In this document: positions 48,358-57,780 of the stretch, in pieces
Numbering within the stretch: position 1 is the stretch's first letter
Layout: every line of letters begins with the position of its first letter
Source of the DNA: Neisseria brasiliensis
GTDB taxonomy: Bacteria; Pseudomonadota; Gammaproteobacteria; Burkholderiales; Neisseriaceae
Reading direction: 5' to 3'
Assembly (NCBI RefSeq): GCF_009671065.1
Contig: NZ_CP046027.1
Location: 1,178,001-1,242,000 of the forward strand
Length of the DNA: 64,000 nt
Position numbers and translations under genes: made by a program
The notes under the pieces: model-generated
Databases searched by the model: none
What the model was told of the DNA's origin: nothing
Seen by the model: only the letters and a program-made list of their open reading frames with translations

Positions 48358-49629
48358 TTATTTGATGTTGCTATGGATATTGTATTGATTGTATTCGGTG
48401 TCATGTGAGTCTTGTGGTTCATTGCGAACATGTGGTTTATCATCTGCCATGTTGTCAAGGTCGCGACCTGGATTAGAAACCGTATCGCCAATATTAATAT
48501 TGGTTAGGCTCTCCAAAATAATTGCTGAAGACAAGTTTTGGCTGGTACGGTAAACCATGGCTAAACCCACTTCTTCCGCAGGAATAGAGACATATTTCAC
48601 AACGCTCTTACGACTTTTTTCACTATTTTCTAGGTCAACCCGAGTTTGGCGACTACGCTTGTAAAGGCTGACAACAGTGCCTTTATCAATACCATCGGCT
48701 TCGCCTTTGTTAATAGTAACGGTTTGGAATTGACCTGCTTCGCTTACGCCTTCAAAGATAGAAACGATTTTGCCATCAATAGCTTGTTCCGGTGCATGCG
48801 GCATCATGTGGAAACTGTCCGTCTCGCCATTAAGTTTTAGCAGAAAATCGCCTTTACGGATTTCGGAGATTGCTTCTTCAACCACCATCGGCTGAGCAGT
48901 TTGTGTCGGCACTTTAAGAAGCGGATGATTGCGTGTAAAGTATTCGCCTTCTTTCAAATAAAACGTATCTTCATCAGAAGCGGCTTCAAGTGCGCTATTG
49001 GTGTAAGGTAGGGTGCTGACAATACCGCTAAAAGCGACTTCCTGACCTAAGAATTTTTTGGTTACAGGGTCGGTAATATCTTTGAGAGCGCGGTAAACCA
49101 AATAACGGCCGGGTTCGGTAATGCCGTAAGCGTAAACGCGGTTGCCTTTGGTATAAAGCAAGCGGCTGTCAGGACCTTCAATCAATCTCGGTGCATCTTG
49201 GGTCTGTAATTGGCCAATTACTTGAGGATGCTTCATAAACAAGCGGTAGAAATTCACGTTCACAGTCGGAATGCCGTAGCCTGACGTTTCGCGGATGCGC
49301 GGGCTGAGTTTGATGGTCGGAATGCCGTCTGAACCCATGCTTGAGCTTTCAAAACCCAAGCGCGGTTGGCCGTTGACGTAGCGCAACACCAACACCTGAC
49401 CCGGATAAATCAAATGCGGATTGCGGATTTCGCTGCGGTTGGCTCCCCAAAGGCGGTTCCATTGCCATGGGCTGTAGAGATATTTGCCTGAAATGCCCCA
49501 TAACGTGTCGCCCGGTTTGACTACATAGCGTTGCGGCGCATTCGGGCGCACTTTCAACGCCGCTGCATGAACTTGGGCAGAAATTGCCACGCCTGCCATG
49601 CAAAGCAGGGTTATAATACGTTTTTGCAT
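48358..49629 (-). CDS. LysM-domain peptidoglycan-binding periplasmic protein
   Basis: The 423-residue protein has a signal peptide (MQKRIITLLCMAGVAISAQV and on) and one LysM domain at about residues 33-82 (RYVVKPGDTLWGISGKYLYS; HLIYPGQVLVLRY). The long C-terminal region of beta character has no name known to me. An Asn- and Asp-rich tail ends it. It is divergent from def. The same LysM-def-fmt order occurs in meningococcus as I recall. It probably anchors to cell wall during envelope maintenance; no hydrolase motif is seen. Confidence 0.85.
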   Translation of the reverse strand: MQKRIITLLCMAGVAISAQVHAAALKVRPNAPQRYVVKPGDTLWGISGKYLYSPWQWNRLWGANRSEIRNPHLIYPGQVLVLRYVNGQPRLGFESSSMGSDGIPTIKLSPRIRETSGYGIPTVNVNFYRLFMKHPQVIGQLQTQDAPRLIEGPDSRLLYTKGNRVYAYGITEPGRYLVYRALKDITDPVTKKFLGQEVAFSGIVSTLPYTNSALEAASDEDTFYLKEGEYFTRNHPLLKVPTQTAQPMVVEEAISEIRKGDFLLKLNGETDSFHMMPHAPEQAIDGKIVSIFEGVSEAGQFQTVTINKGEADGIDKGTVVSLYKRSRQTRVDLENSEKSRKSVVKYVSIPAEEVGLAMVYRTSQNLSSAIILESLTNINIGDTVSNPGRDLDNMADDKPHVRNEPQDSHDTEYNQYNIHSNIK

Positions 49630-49903
49630 AACCGTTCCCCTTGAAAATAATGCGGTTTGTCATCAATTTAGCTGAATCAAGAATGCGTCAATCGTGGCGT
49701 GAAAAATAACAATGGGCGTGAAGCAGGCTACTGTGTTAGAATTTGCCTATTGATATTTATTCGGCGATAAACTGAGTCAAAATTCATAAAACGCTATTTT
49801 ATCATTGAATGTTACCGTCATTCTAGAAATAATGGCGTTGCCCCGATAAAGCGTATCAAAGTACATACACAAATTTACTGTTTCCGATTGAGAAGATAAA
49901 AAA

Positions 49904-50407
49904 ATGGCATTGTTAAACATCCTCCAATATCCAGATGAACGCCTGCACACGGTCGCCCAGCCGGTAGCCGAAATTGATGAGCGCATCCAAACTTTAGTGA
50001 AAGACATGTTTGAAACCATGTACGAAGCGCGCGGCATCGGCTTGGCGGCAACGCAGGTTGACGTGCACGAGCGCGTGGTAGTGATGGATTTGACCGAAGA
50101 CAAAAGCGAACCGCGCGTGTTCATCAATCCCGTCATCATTGAAAAAGAAGGCGAAACCACTTACGAAGAAGGCTGCCTGTCGGTGCCCGGCATTTACGAC
50201 ACCGTTACCCGCGCCGAACGCGTCAAAGTAGAAGCGTTGGACGAAAAAGGCGAAAAATTCACCCTTGAAACAGACGGCCTGCTGGCAATTTGTATTCAGC
50301 ACGAACTCGACCACCTGATGGGTAAAGTGTTTGTCGAACATTTGTCGCAGCTGAAGCAAAACCGCATCAAAACCAAGCTGAAAAAACGCCAAAAACACAA
50401 CCTGTAA
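49904..50407 (+). CDS. def: Peptide deformylase
   Basis: Def removes the N-formyl group from new proteins. The 167-residue metalloenzyme has all three motifs: GIGLAATQVD, EEGCLSVPG (metal Cys) and QHELDHLMGK (two metal His and catalytic Glu). It is followed by fmt after a DUS hairpin; the two genes perform opposite steps of the formyl-methionine cycle. Confidence 0.98.
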   Translation: MALLNILQYPDERLHTVAQPVAEIDERIQTLVKDMFETMYEARGIGLAATQVDVHERVVVMDLTEDKSEPRVFINPVIIEKEGETTYEEGCLSVPGIYDTVTRAERVKVEALDEKGEKFTLETDGLLAICIQHELDHLMGKVFVEHLSQLKQNRIKTKLKKRQKHNL

Positions 50408-50424
50408 TCAGGATGTAATCTCAA

Positions 50425-50463
50425 CATGCCGTCTGAAAACATTTCCCGTTTTCAGACGGCATG
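50425..50463 (+). terminator. AT-DUS terminator after def
   Basis: CATGCCGTCTGAAAAC and GTTTTCAGACGGCATG form a 16-bp stem with a short loop, 18 bp after the def stop. Confidence 0.8.
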
Positions 50464-50508
50464 CTTTATTTGGCTGCTATAATATGCGTCAAATCATCAG
50501 ATTAAACG

Positions 50509-50560
50509 TTCAGACGGCCTGAAATACTAGCCAAATCTATCTGTTCAAAGGCCGTCTGAA
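50509..50560 (+). repeat. Inverted DUS pair in the fmt 5' region
   Basis: TTCAGACGGCCT and AGGCCGTCTGAA lie 28 bp apart, ending 20 bp before the fmt start. A putative -10 (TATAAT, near 50478) lies upstream, so the pair would be inside the fmt leader RNA. Confidence 0.65.
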
Positions 50561-50580
50561 ACCCTTGAAGAAAGACAACC

Positions 50581-51507
50581 ATGAAAGTGATTTTTGCCGG
50601 TACGCCCGATTTTGCCGCCGCCGCACTCAAAGCCATTGCTGCCGCCGGTTTCGACATTCCGCTGGTGTTGACCCAGCCCGACCGCCCCAAAGGCCGCGGC
50701 ATGCAGTTGCACGCATCACCGGTGAAGCAGGCCGCGCTGGAATTGGGTTTGCGTGTGGAGCAGCCGGAAAAACTGCGCAACAACGCCGAAGCCTTGCAAA
50801 TGCTTAAAGACGTGGCCGCCGATGTAATGGTCGTGGCCGCCTACGGCCTGATTCTGCCGCAAGATGTGCTCGACACGCCGCGCCACGGTTGCCTGAATAT
50901 TCATGCCTCGCTGTTGCCGCGTTGGCGTGGTGCTGCCCCGATTCAGCGTGCCATTGAAGCCGGCGATGCCCAAACCGGCGTGTGCATCATGCAGATGGAC
51001 ATCGGCTTGGATACTGGTAACGTCGTCAGCGAACACCGCTACACCATCGCCCCGACCGATACCGCCAATGAAGTGCACGATGCGCTGATGGCGATAGGTG
51101 CTGATGCGATTGTTGCCGATTTGCAACGCTTGCAGGCAGAGGGTCGTCTGAACAGCACGCCGCAGCCTGAAGATGGCGTGACCTACGCGCAAAAACTCAC
51201 CAAAGAAGAAGCCAAAATCAACTGGCAGGAATCCGCCGATGTGGTTGCCCGCAAAATCCGCGCCTTTAACCCTGTGCCGGCCGCATGGTTGGAATGGGAC
51301 GGCAAACCGATGAAAATTTGGGCTGCCGAAACTGTGAACCAAAGCGGCAAAGCAGGCGAAGTGTTGGCCTGTAATTCAGATGGCCTGATTGTTGCCTGCG
51401 GTGAACATGCGCTGAAGATTACCGAATTGCAACCTGCCGGAAGTAAACGCATGAGCATTCAGGCTTTTGCCGCAGGGCGCACGATTGAAGCGGGGACGGT
51501 TTTGTAA
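50581..51507 (+). CDS. fmt: Methionyl-tRNA formyltransferase
   Basis: Fmt adds the formyl group to initiator Met-tRNA using 10-formyl-tetrahydrofolate. The 308-residue protein begins MKVIFAGTPDFAAAALKAI and has the catalytic motif HASLLPRWRGAAPIQRAIEA; the C-terminal OB-like domain ends at IEAGTVL. One DUS-like copy is read in frame (EGRLN). Confidence 0.98.
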   Translation: MKVIFAGTPDFAAAALKAIAAAGFDIPLVLTQPDRPKGRGMQLHASPVKQAALELGLRVEQPEKLRNNAEALQMLKDVAADVMVVAAYGLILPQDVLDTPRHGCLNIHASLLPRWRGAAPIQRAIEAGDAQTGVCIMQMDIGLDTGNVVSEHRYTIAPTDTANEVHDALMAIGADAIVADLQRLQAEGRLNSTPQPEDGVTYAQKLTKEEAKINWQESADVVARKIRAFNPVPAAWLEWDGKPMKIWAAETVNQSGKAGEVLACNSDGLIVACGEHALKITELQPAGSKRMSIQAFAAGRTIEAGTVL

Positions 51508-51533
51508 GACTCGTGGTAATTCTAGACAAGACG

Positions 51534-51567
51534 TTCAGACGGCCTTCAATCATCAAGGCCGTCTGAA
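51534..51567 (+). terminator. DUS terminator after fmt
   Basis: TTCAGACGGCCTT and AAGGCCGTCTGAA form a 13-bp stem, 27 bp past the fmt stop. Confidence 0.75.
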
Positions 51568-51592
51568 AAAATCTAAAAAAGAAAGACGCCTC

Positions 51593-52291
51593 ATGCCTAT
51601 CAATCAATTCAACCAACCCATCGGTAAATCTTTGCCTGATTACACAACCGGCAGTTATCCTGAAGTAACGCTGTTGTCAGGAAAGTTTTGCCGTTTGGAA
51701 AAGCTTTCTGCTGCCAAACATGGTGCGGATTTGTATGAGGTGTATGCTGTCGAACACAGCCCGATGCGCAATTGGACGTATTTGCCGATTTTTCCGATGG
51801 CCGATCATGTTGAGTTTGATGAGTTGATGGCGGGTTATGAAGCTTCGGCCGATCCGTATTTTTTCGCCATCATCGATACGGCAAGCAATCGGGCGGTGGG
51901 TTCGCTGAGCTTGATGCGGATTGATACGGCCAATCGTGTGATTGAAGTGGGCTGGGTGGTGTATTCTGATGCGCTTAAACGCACGCGGATCGCCACGGAA
52001 GCGCAGTATCTGTTGGCAAAATATGTGTTTGAAACGCTGAAATACCGTCGTTATGAATGGAAATGCGATGCCTTAAACGAGCTGTCGCGTAAGGCGGCAT
52101 TGCGTTTGGGTTTCCAATTTGAAGGCATTTTCCGACAGGCTGCGGTATATAAAGGCCGTAGCCGTGATACGGCTTGGTTTTCGATGATAGACAGCGAATG
52201 GTCGCAGAGTAAAGCGCGTTTCGAGCGGTGGTTGGACGATACCAATTTTGATGAGCAGGGGAATCAACGTGTGTCGTTGAGCGAAATATAA
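51593..52291 (+). CDS. GNAT family N-acetyltransferase (RimJ/RimL-like)
   Basis: I start at 51593 (MPINQFNQPIGKSLPDYTTG); the open frame further upstream covers the DUS hairpin. The 232-residue protein has the acetyltransferase_3 layout: VGSLSLMRIDTANRVIEVGW, then an acetyl-CoA loop RTRIATEAQYLLAKYVFE, and RKAALRLGFQFEGIFRQAAV near the C-terminus. The proteins closest in style acetylate protein N-termini or small amines; the substrate is unknown. It lies between fmt and rsmB with DUS hairpins on both sides, like an inserted cassette. Confidence 0.87.
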   Translation: MPINQFNQPIGKSLPDYTTGSYPEVTLLSGKFCRLEKLSAAKHGADLYEVYAVEHSPMRNWTYLPIFPMADHVEFDELMAGYEASADPYFFAIIDTASNRAVGSLSLMRIDTANRVIEVGWVVYSDALKRTRIATEAQYLLAKYVFETLKYRRYEWKCDALNELSRKAALRLGFQFEGIFRQAAVYKGRSRDTAWFSMIDSEWSQSKARFERWLDDTNFDEQGNQRVSLSEI

Positions 52292-52323
52292 ATATTTGTT
52301 TAACAAGATAATCAATGAATTTG

Positions 52324-52358
52324 TTTCAGACGGCCTCAAATCATCAAGGCCGTCTGAA
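52324..52358 (+). terminator. DUS terminator after the GNAT gene
   Basis: TTTCAGACGGCCT and AGGCCGTCTGAAA lie 33 bp past the stop codon, forming a 12- to 13-bp stem. Confidence 0.75.
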
Positions 52359-52392
52359 AAAAGAAAAGTAAACCAATTATGAAAGTGTTCCC

Positions 52393-53652
52393 ATGAGTAT
52401 GGCATTGGCACAAAAGCTGGCCGCCGACAGTATTGCGGCGGTGGCGCAGGGGCAGAACCTGCAAGACGTATTGGCGACCATTCGTGCGGCCAACCCTGAA
52501 TTGAGCGCGCAGGAAAGTGGTGCGCTGCAAGACATTGCTTACGGTTGCCAGCGTTATCTGGGCAGTCTGAAATTTATGCTTGGCAAAATGCTGAATAAGC
52601 CGATTGATAATTTGCAGCTGGAAAGCCTGCTGTTGGCGGCGTTGTACCAACTGCATTACACGCGCAATGCGCCGCATGCGGTGGTGAATGAAGCGGTGGA
52701 GAGCATTGCCAAAATCGGCCGCGGCCAGTATCGCTCGTTTGCCAATGCGATTTTGCGCCGTTTCCTGCGTGAGCGCGACAAGCTGGCGGCAGCGTGCAAA
52801 TACGATGACACGGCCAAACACAATCTGCCGCAATGGTGGGTGGCGTATCTGCAAAACCATTATCCGAAATATTGGCACAACATCACCGCCGCGCTGCAAT
52901 CGCATCCGCCGATGACTTTGCGTGTTAACCGCCGCCACGGCAATGCGGAAGATTATCTGCAAAAATTGGCTGCGGAAGGCATTGAAGCGAAGGCTTTGGA
53001 TGAATATGCGGTGACTTTGGCCGAAGCCGTGCCGGTAAGCCGTTTGCCCGGTTTTTCAGACGGCCTGGTGTCGGTACAGGACTTTGGTGCGCAAAAAGCG
53101 GCGTATCTGCTCAATCCACAAAACGGTGAACGCATTCTTGATGCCTGCGCTGCACCGGGTGGGAAAACAGGGCATTTGCTGGAATTGGCCGATTGTCATG
53201 TGACTGCTTTGGATATTGATGCGACGCGTTTGGCGCGCGTACAAAGCAATATCGACCGCTTGGGCTTTCATACGGCCACTTTGCATTGCGCCGATGCGCA
53301 GGATTTGGCTGCATGGTATGATGGCAAACAGTTTGACGCGGTATTGGCCGATGTGCCGTGTACCGCTTCGGGTGTGGCGCGCCGCAATCCCGACATCAAA
53401 TGGCTGCGCCGCCCCAATGATGCGCTGAAAACCGCCCGCCAACAGGAAGCCTTGTTGGACGCTTTATGGCAAACTCTGACAAAAAACAGCAGGATGCTGT
53501 TGGCGACGTGTTCGATTTTTGTCGAAGAAAACGATCAGCAGCTGCAAAAATTCCTTAACCGCCATGCCGATGCCCGCTTGCTGGAATCGCATGTACTTTT
53601 ACCGAACAAACACCAAGATGGCTTTTATTACGCGCTTATTCAAAAGCAGTAA
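52393..53652 (+). CDS. rsmB: 16S rRNA m5C967 methyltransferase RsmB
   Basis: RsmB (Sun, Fmu) methylates C967 of 16S rRNA. The 419-residue protein has an N-terminal NusB-like RNA-binding domain (about 1-135), then the SAM-binding DACAAPGGKTGHLLEL, the motif IV DVPCTASGVARRNPDIKW and motif VI with the catalytic Cys (MLLATCSIF). An in-frame DUS is read as FSDGLV. The downstream DUF4390 gene overlaps its end. Confidence 0.96.
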   Translation: MSMALAQKLAADSIAAVAQGQNLQDVLATIRAANPELSAQESGALQDIAYGCQRYLGSLKFMLGKMLNKPIDNLQLESLLLAALYQLHYTRNAPHAVVNEAVESIAKIGRGQYRSFANAILRRFLRERDKLAAACKYDDTAKHNLPQWWVAYLQNHYPKYWHNITAALQSHPPMTLRVNRRHGNAEDYLQKLAAEGIEAKALDEYAVTLAEAVPVSRLPGFSDGLVSVQDFGAQKAAYLLNPQNGERILDACAAPGGKTGHLLELADCHVTALDIDATRLARVQSNIDRLGFHTATLHCADAQDLAAWYDGKQFDAVLADVPCTASGVARRNPDIKWLRRPNDALKTARQQEALLDALWQTLTKNSRMLLATCSIFVEENDQQLQKFLNRHADARLLESHVLLPNKHQDGFYYALIQKQ

Positions 53653-54211
53653 ATTCATGCTGCTGCCGATTCTGCTGGCTGCGTCGTTGCACGCGGCGGC
53701 GGAAGGCATCAGTGCGACCCGTGCCGAGGCCGACTTGATGGATAACGGCCAATTGTCGGTCAGCAGCCGTTTCAAAACCGAGTTGCCCGACCAGCTCAAA
53801 CAAGCCTTGCAACAAGGCGTGCCGCTGAATTTTTCTTTGTCTTACCAATTGTCGGAGCCGACGATTGCGGCCTACCGTTTCCGCTTGGAACATCTTTTAA
53901 ACGACGGCAATACGGTCAACTATAAATTATCGTTTCATCCGTTGACCAACCGCTATCGCGTTACCGTGGGCACGTTTTCCACCGAATACGATACCTTGAA
54001 TGCTGCCTTGCGTGCGGTGGGTGCGATTGCCAACTGGAAAGTATTGAGTAAAGGCACTTTGCGCAACAGCGAGCCGAAAGACATCAAAGCACAAATCCGT
54101 TTGCAATTATCCACATCCAAGCTGCCGAAGCCTTTCCAAATCAATGCCCTGACATCACGAAGCTGGAGCTTGGATTCGGGCTGGAAAAGCTTGACGGTCA
54201 CGCAGGAATAA
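53618..54211 (+). CDS. DUF4390 domain secreted protein upstream of ntrY
   Basis: The likely start is 53618 (MAFITRLFKSSKFMLLPILL), which overlaps rsmB by 35 bases and gives a signal peptide ending near AAAEG; 53657 is an alternative that just clears the rsmB stop. The product has 197 residues. DUF4390 proteins are small periplasmic or exported proteins commonly encoded before ntrY in betaproteobacteria. It ends 3 bp before ntrY, pointing to cotranscription. Its biochemical role is not known. Confidence 0.82.
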   Translation: MAFITRLFKSSKFMLLPILLAASLHAAAEGISATRAEADLMDNGQLSVSSRFKTELPDQLKQALQQGVPLNFSLSYQLSEPTIAAYRFRLEHLLNDGNTVNYKLSFHPLTNRYRVTVGTFSTEYDTLNAALRAVGAIANWKVLSKGTLRNSEPKDIKAQIRLQLSTSKLPKPFQINALTSRSWSLDSGWKSLTVTQE

Positions 54212-54214
54212 ATC

Positions 54215-56344
54215 ATGCGCCGCTTTCTCTTAATCGCCGTTTTGTTGGCCGTGGCACTGCTCTACGGATTGACGGTTGCTACGGGCAGCAGCAGTAGGAT
54301 TGCCGATTATTTTTGGTGGATTATCGTCCTGTGTGGCCTGTTGATGCTGGTGTTGGCTGCAGTATTGGTGCGCTATGTGCTGCTGCTCATGCGCGACAGC
54401 AAAAACGGCGTGTTCGGCTCGCAAATCGCCCGCCGCCTGTCGGGTATGTTTACCTTGGTGGCGGTGTTGCCGAGCGTATTTTTGTTCGGTATTTCCGCCC
54501 AGTTTATTAACGGCACGATTAATTCTTGGTTCGGTAATGACACCGAACAAGCACTGGAGCGCAGCTTAAACTTGAGCAAATCGGCCTTGGATTTGGCGGT
54601 GGACAATGCCGTCAGCAATGCCACGCCGATTCAAATTGATTTAATCAGCGCATCGTCTTTGGATAATGATTTGGGCAACGCGCTGGCTGCCGCTTCGAAT
54701 GCCAACGATTTCACCCAATTGGCCTTGTATAACTTAAGCCAAGACCGTTTTGAAAAAGTTATCAATCCGCAAAACCTAAACCAGCCGAAAATTGATAAGG
54801 CCGGCCAAGAGCAATTGCAGCAAGCCGGTTCGCTGCGCAACTTGGAAAACATCGGCAATGTGTTGTATGCGCAGGGTTGGTTGTCGATTGGCAACTACAA
54901 CAATCAGGAATATGCCTTTTTCTTCCGTCAGCCGATTCCGCAAAATGTGGCGCAGGATGCGACCCTGATTGAGTCAGCGCGCGCAAAATATGCTGAATTA
55001 AGCTATGCCAAGCAAGGCTTGCAAACCTTCTTTCTGGTGACTTTATTAGTAGCGGCATTGCTGGCGATTTTCTTGGCTTTGGTAATGGCTTTGTATTTTG
55101 CCCGCCGCTTCGTCGAGCCGATTTTGTCGTTGGCAGAAGGTGCACGGGCGGTGGCGCAGGGCGACTTTAGCCAGCAGCGCCCGGTGTACCGTAACGACGA
55201 ATTCGGCCGCTTAACGCATTTGTTCAACCACATGACCCAGCAATTGGCGATTGCCAAAGATGTGGATGAACGCAGCCGCTTGCAACAAGAAGCCGCACGC
55301 CATTATTTGGAATGCGTGTTGGAAAGCCTGACTACCGGTGTGATTACTTTGGATGCAGAAGGCCGTCTGAAAACCTTCAATAAATCCGCCGAACACATTT
55401 TAGGTGTGTCGCTGGTGCCGTTGTGGGGCAGTAATTGGCACGATTGGCGCGGACAGTCGCCACAGCAGACTTTGCTGGCAGATGTGTTTGCCGCAATTGA
55501 AGCCACGTTTGATGCCAATAAACCGGTACAGGTGGAATATGCCGCGCCCGACGATGCGCGGATTCTGCTCGGCAAGGCCACGCTTTTGCCGGAAGACAAT
55601 GACAGCGGTTTGGTGATGGTGATTGACGATGTGACCCTGCTCATGCGCGCACAAAAAGAAGCGGCGTGGGGTGAAGTGGCCAAACGGTTGGCACATGAAA
55701 TCCGCAATCCGCTGACGCCGATTCAATTATCCGCCGAAAGATTGGCATGGAAATTGCATGATAAATTGGATGAGCAACATGCCCAGATTTTGACCCGCTC
55801 AACCGATACCATCGTCAAGCAGGTGGCCGCGCTGAAAGAAATGGTGGAAGCCTTCCGCAATTATGCGCGCGCGCCGTCGTTGAGTTTGGAAAAGCATAAT
55901 TTGAATACTTTAGTAGAGGAAGTATTGGTGCTGTACGAGGGCAGCGCGTGTACATTTACTGCTAAATTCAGTAATATAGGGTTATTCATCCATGCGGATA
56001 CCACCGCCATGCGGCAGGTGTTGCACAATATATTTAAAAATGCGGCTGAAGCAGCAGAAAGTGACCCGAATCCACAGGTAAACATCGAAACCGCGTTGAG
56101 TGACGATGGGCAGGCCATTTTGACCGTTTGCAACAACGGCAAAAGCTTCAGCAAAGAAATGTTGCATAATGCCTTTGAGCCTTATGTAACCGACAAACCG
56201 ACAGGTACAGGGCTGGGCTTGCCTGTGGTCAAGAAAATTATTGAAGAGCACGGTGGCCGTATCAGCTTGAGCAATCAGACCGACGGCGGTGCATGTGTCA
56301 AAATAGCGTTACCCCAACAGGTAGAAACTTATGCGCAGCAGTGA
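54215..56344 (+). CDS. ntrY: Sensor histidine kinase NtrY
   Basis: NtrY is a membrane histidine kinase linked to nitrogen and, in Neisseria, respiratory gene control. The 709-residue protein has N-terminal membrane helices (about 5-20, 30-55 and 85-100), an outer domain to about 270, another helix, a HAMP region (about 300-350), a PAS-like domain (about 355-460), the H-box LAHEIRNPLTPIQLSAERL near residue 492 and an ATPase domain (NIFKNAAEA; GTGLGLPVVKKI). It overlaps the ntrX start by 14 bases, so the pair is coupled. Confidence 0.96.
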   Translation: MRRFLLIAVLLAVALLYGLTVATGSSSRIADYFWWIIVLCGLLMLVLAAVLVRYVLLLMRDSKNGVFGSQIARRLSGMFTLVAVLPSVFLFGISAQFINGTINSWFGNDTEQALERSLNLSKSALDLAVDNAVSNATPIQIDLISASSLDNDLGNALAAASNANDFTQLALYNLSQDRFEKVINPQNLNQPKIDKAGQEQLQQAGSLRNLENIGNVLYAQGWLSIGNYNNQEYAFFFRQPIPQNVAQDATLIESARAKYAELSYAKQGLQTFFLVTLLVAALLAIFLALVMALYFARRFVEPILSLAEGARAVAQGDFSQQRPVYRNDEFGRLTHLFNHMTQQLAIAKDVDERSRLQQEAARHYLECVLESLTTGVITLDAEGRLKTFNKSAEHILGVSLVPLWGSNWHDWRGQSPQQTLLADVFAAIEATFDANKPVQVEYAAPDDARILLGKATLLPEDNDSGLVMVIDDVTLLMRAQKEAAWGEVAKRLAHEIRNPLTPIQLSAERLAWKLHDKLDEQHAQILTRSTDTIVKQVAALKEMVEAFRNYARAPSLSLEKHNLNTLVEEVLVLYEGSACTFTAKFSNIGLFIHADTTAMRQVLHNIFKNAAEAAESDPNPQVNIETALSDDGQAILTVCNNGKSFSKEMLHNAFEPYVTDKPTGTGLGLPVVKKIIEEHGGRISLSNQTDGGACVKIALPQQVETYAQQ

Positions 56345-57611
56345 TATTTTAATTGTAGATGACGAGGTGGGTATCCGAGATTTACTATCGGAAATCCTCC
56401 AAGACGAAGGTTATACCGTGACTTTGGCAGAAAATGCTGAAGAAGCACGTCAATTGCGCCACCAAACCCGTCCGGCCATGGTTTTGCTGGACATTTGGAT
56501 GCCCGATTGCGACGGAATTACCTTGCTGAAAGAGTGGGCGAAAAACGGCCAACTCAATATGCCGGTGGTGATGATGAGTGGTCACGCCAGCATTGACACG
56601 GCGGTCGAGGCCACCAAAATCGGTGCATTGGATTTCTTGGAAAAACCGATTGCCCTGCAAAAGTTGCTGTCTACCGTTGATCGCGCCCTGAAACACGGCG
56701 AAATGCAGGCGGCAGCCGGTTTGTCTTTAGACCGTTTGGGCAACAGTCCGGTGATTCAGGAATTGAATCAAAAATTAGAGTTGGCTTCCAAACAGAGTGG
56801 GCCGGTATTACTGACCGGTGAAGCCGGTTCTCCGTTTGAATGGGTAGCCCGCTACTTCCATAAAAACGGCACACCGTGGGCGGAGCCGGGTAAAGTTGAG
56901 CATATTGTCGATACACCGCTCGAATTGCTGCAAAAAGCCAGCGGCGGTATTTTGTATGTCGGCGACATCGCGCAATACAGCAAAAATATTCAAAACGGCA
57001 TCGTATTCTTATTGGGCAAAGCTGACCGCTACAATGTGCGCATCGTGGCAGCCAGCAGCCGATCGGCAGAAGAGTTGGCCGAATCGGCCACGGCAGACAA
57101 CAAATTGCCGGGCTTATTATCCAAAATCATTGTCGGTGTGCCGACTTTGCGCAGCCAGCCGGATGACATTGTTTTCTTGGTTAACCAAATTTTGATTGAA
57201 TTGGCCGAGACGCAAAAAATTCCGCTGGCCAAATTCAGTAACGGCGCGCTGACCGTGTTGCGCCAATACGAATGGCCGGGCAACTTTGAGCAACTGCGCA
57301 CCGTGGTGAAAAACTTGGCTTTAGAAGCCGATGGCGAAGAAGTGCAAGAGCAAGCGGCTGCGGCGGCCTTGGGGCAGCATGTGCCGTCTGCTTCATCGGA
57401 AATGGTCGGCGGTTTTAATTTCAATATGCCGTTGCGTGAATTGCGCGAAGAACTGGAACGTCGCTATTTTGAATACCATATTGCGCAAGAAGGCCAAAAC
57501 ATGAGCCGTGTGGCGCAAAAAGTCGGTTTGGAGCGCACGCATTTATACCGTAAATTGAAGCAGCTCGGTATCAGCGTTTCCCGCCGCAACAGCGATAAAA
57601 CCGAAGATTAA
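56331..57611 (+). CDS. ntrX: Response regulator NtrX with degenerate sigma54-activator domain
   Basis: The receiver domain is intact, with phospho-acceptor D54 (VLLDIWMPDCDG) and K105 (EKP). The central AAA+ domain is eroded: the Walker A position reads GEAGSPFE (163-170) without the GKT/GKE lysine, the Walker B position reads GGILYVGDI (205-213) instead of an LDE, and no GAFTGA loop is found. A Fis-type DNA-binding C-terminus remains (QNMSRVAQKVGLERTHLYRK). It cannot be an ATP-driven sigma54 activator; it probably works as a simple DNA-binding regulator paired with NtrY. 426 residues. Confidence 0.94.
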   Translation: MRSSDILIVDDEVGIRDLLSEILQDEGYTVTLAENAEEARQLRHQTRPAMVLLDIWMPDCDGITLLKEWAKNGQLNMPVVMMSGHASIDTAVEATKIGALDFLEKPIALQKLLSTVDRALKHGEMQAAAGLSLDRLGNSPVIQELNQKLELASKQSGPVLLTGEAGSPFEWVARYFHKNGTPWAEPGKVEHIVDTPLELLQKASGGILYVGDIAQYSKNIQNGIVFLLGKADRYNVRIVAASSRSAEELAESATADNKLPGLLSKIIVGVPTLRSQPDDIVFLVNQILIELAETQKIPLAKFSNGALTVLRQYEWPGNFEQLRTVVKNLALEADGEEVQEQAAAAALGQHVPSASSEMVGGFNFNMPLRELREELERRYFEYHIAQEGQNMSRVAQKVGLERTHLYRKLKQLGISVSRRNSDKTED

Positions 57612-57625
57612 TTAACTCATGCTTT

Positions 57626-57663
57626 AAGGCCGTCTGAACGTGAAAAATGTTTCAGACGGCCTT
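57626..57663 (+). terminator. DUS terminator after ntrX
   Basis: AAGGCCGTCTGAA and TTCAGACGGCCTT enclose a 12-base loop, 15 bp after the ntrX stop. It closes the rsmB-DUF4390-ntrYX cluster. Confidence 0.8.
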
Positions 57664-57780
57664 CATCTGTTTGCATTTCGTTCAATGTCTGTATAATCAT
57701 TGCTATTAAAAATATTACTTAAATGATTATTTTGGCGGCATTCAATATGATATTGAGGCCATCTGAAAAAGGGTACGGGC

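Noticed and set aside
56331..57611. ntrX as a pseudogene
   Set aside because: The frame is intact, its ends are conserved and it is translationally coupled to ntrY; only the ATPase motifs are eroded.
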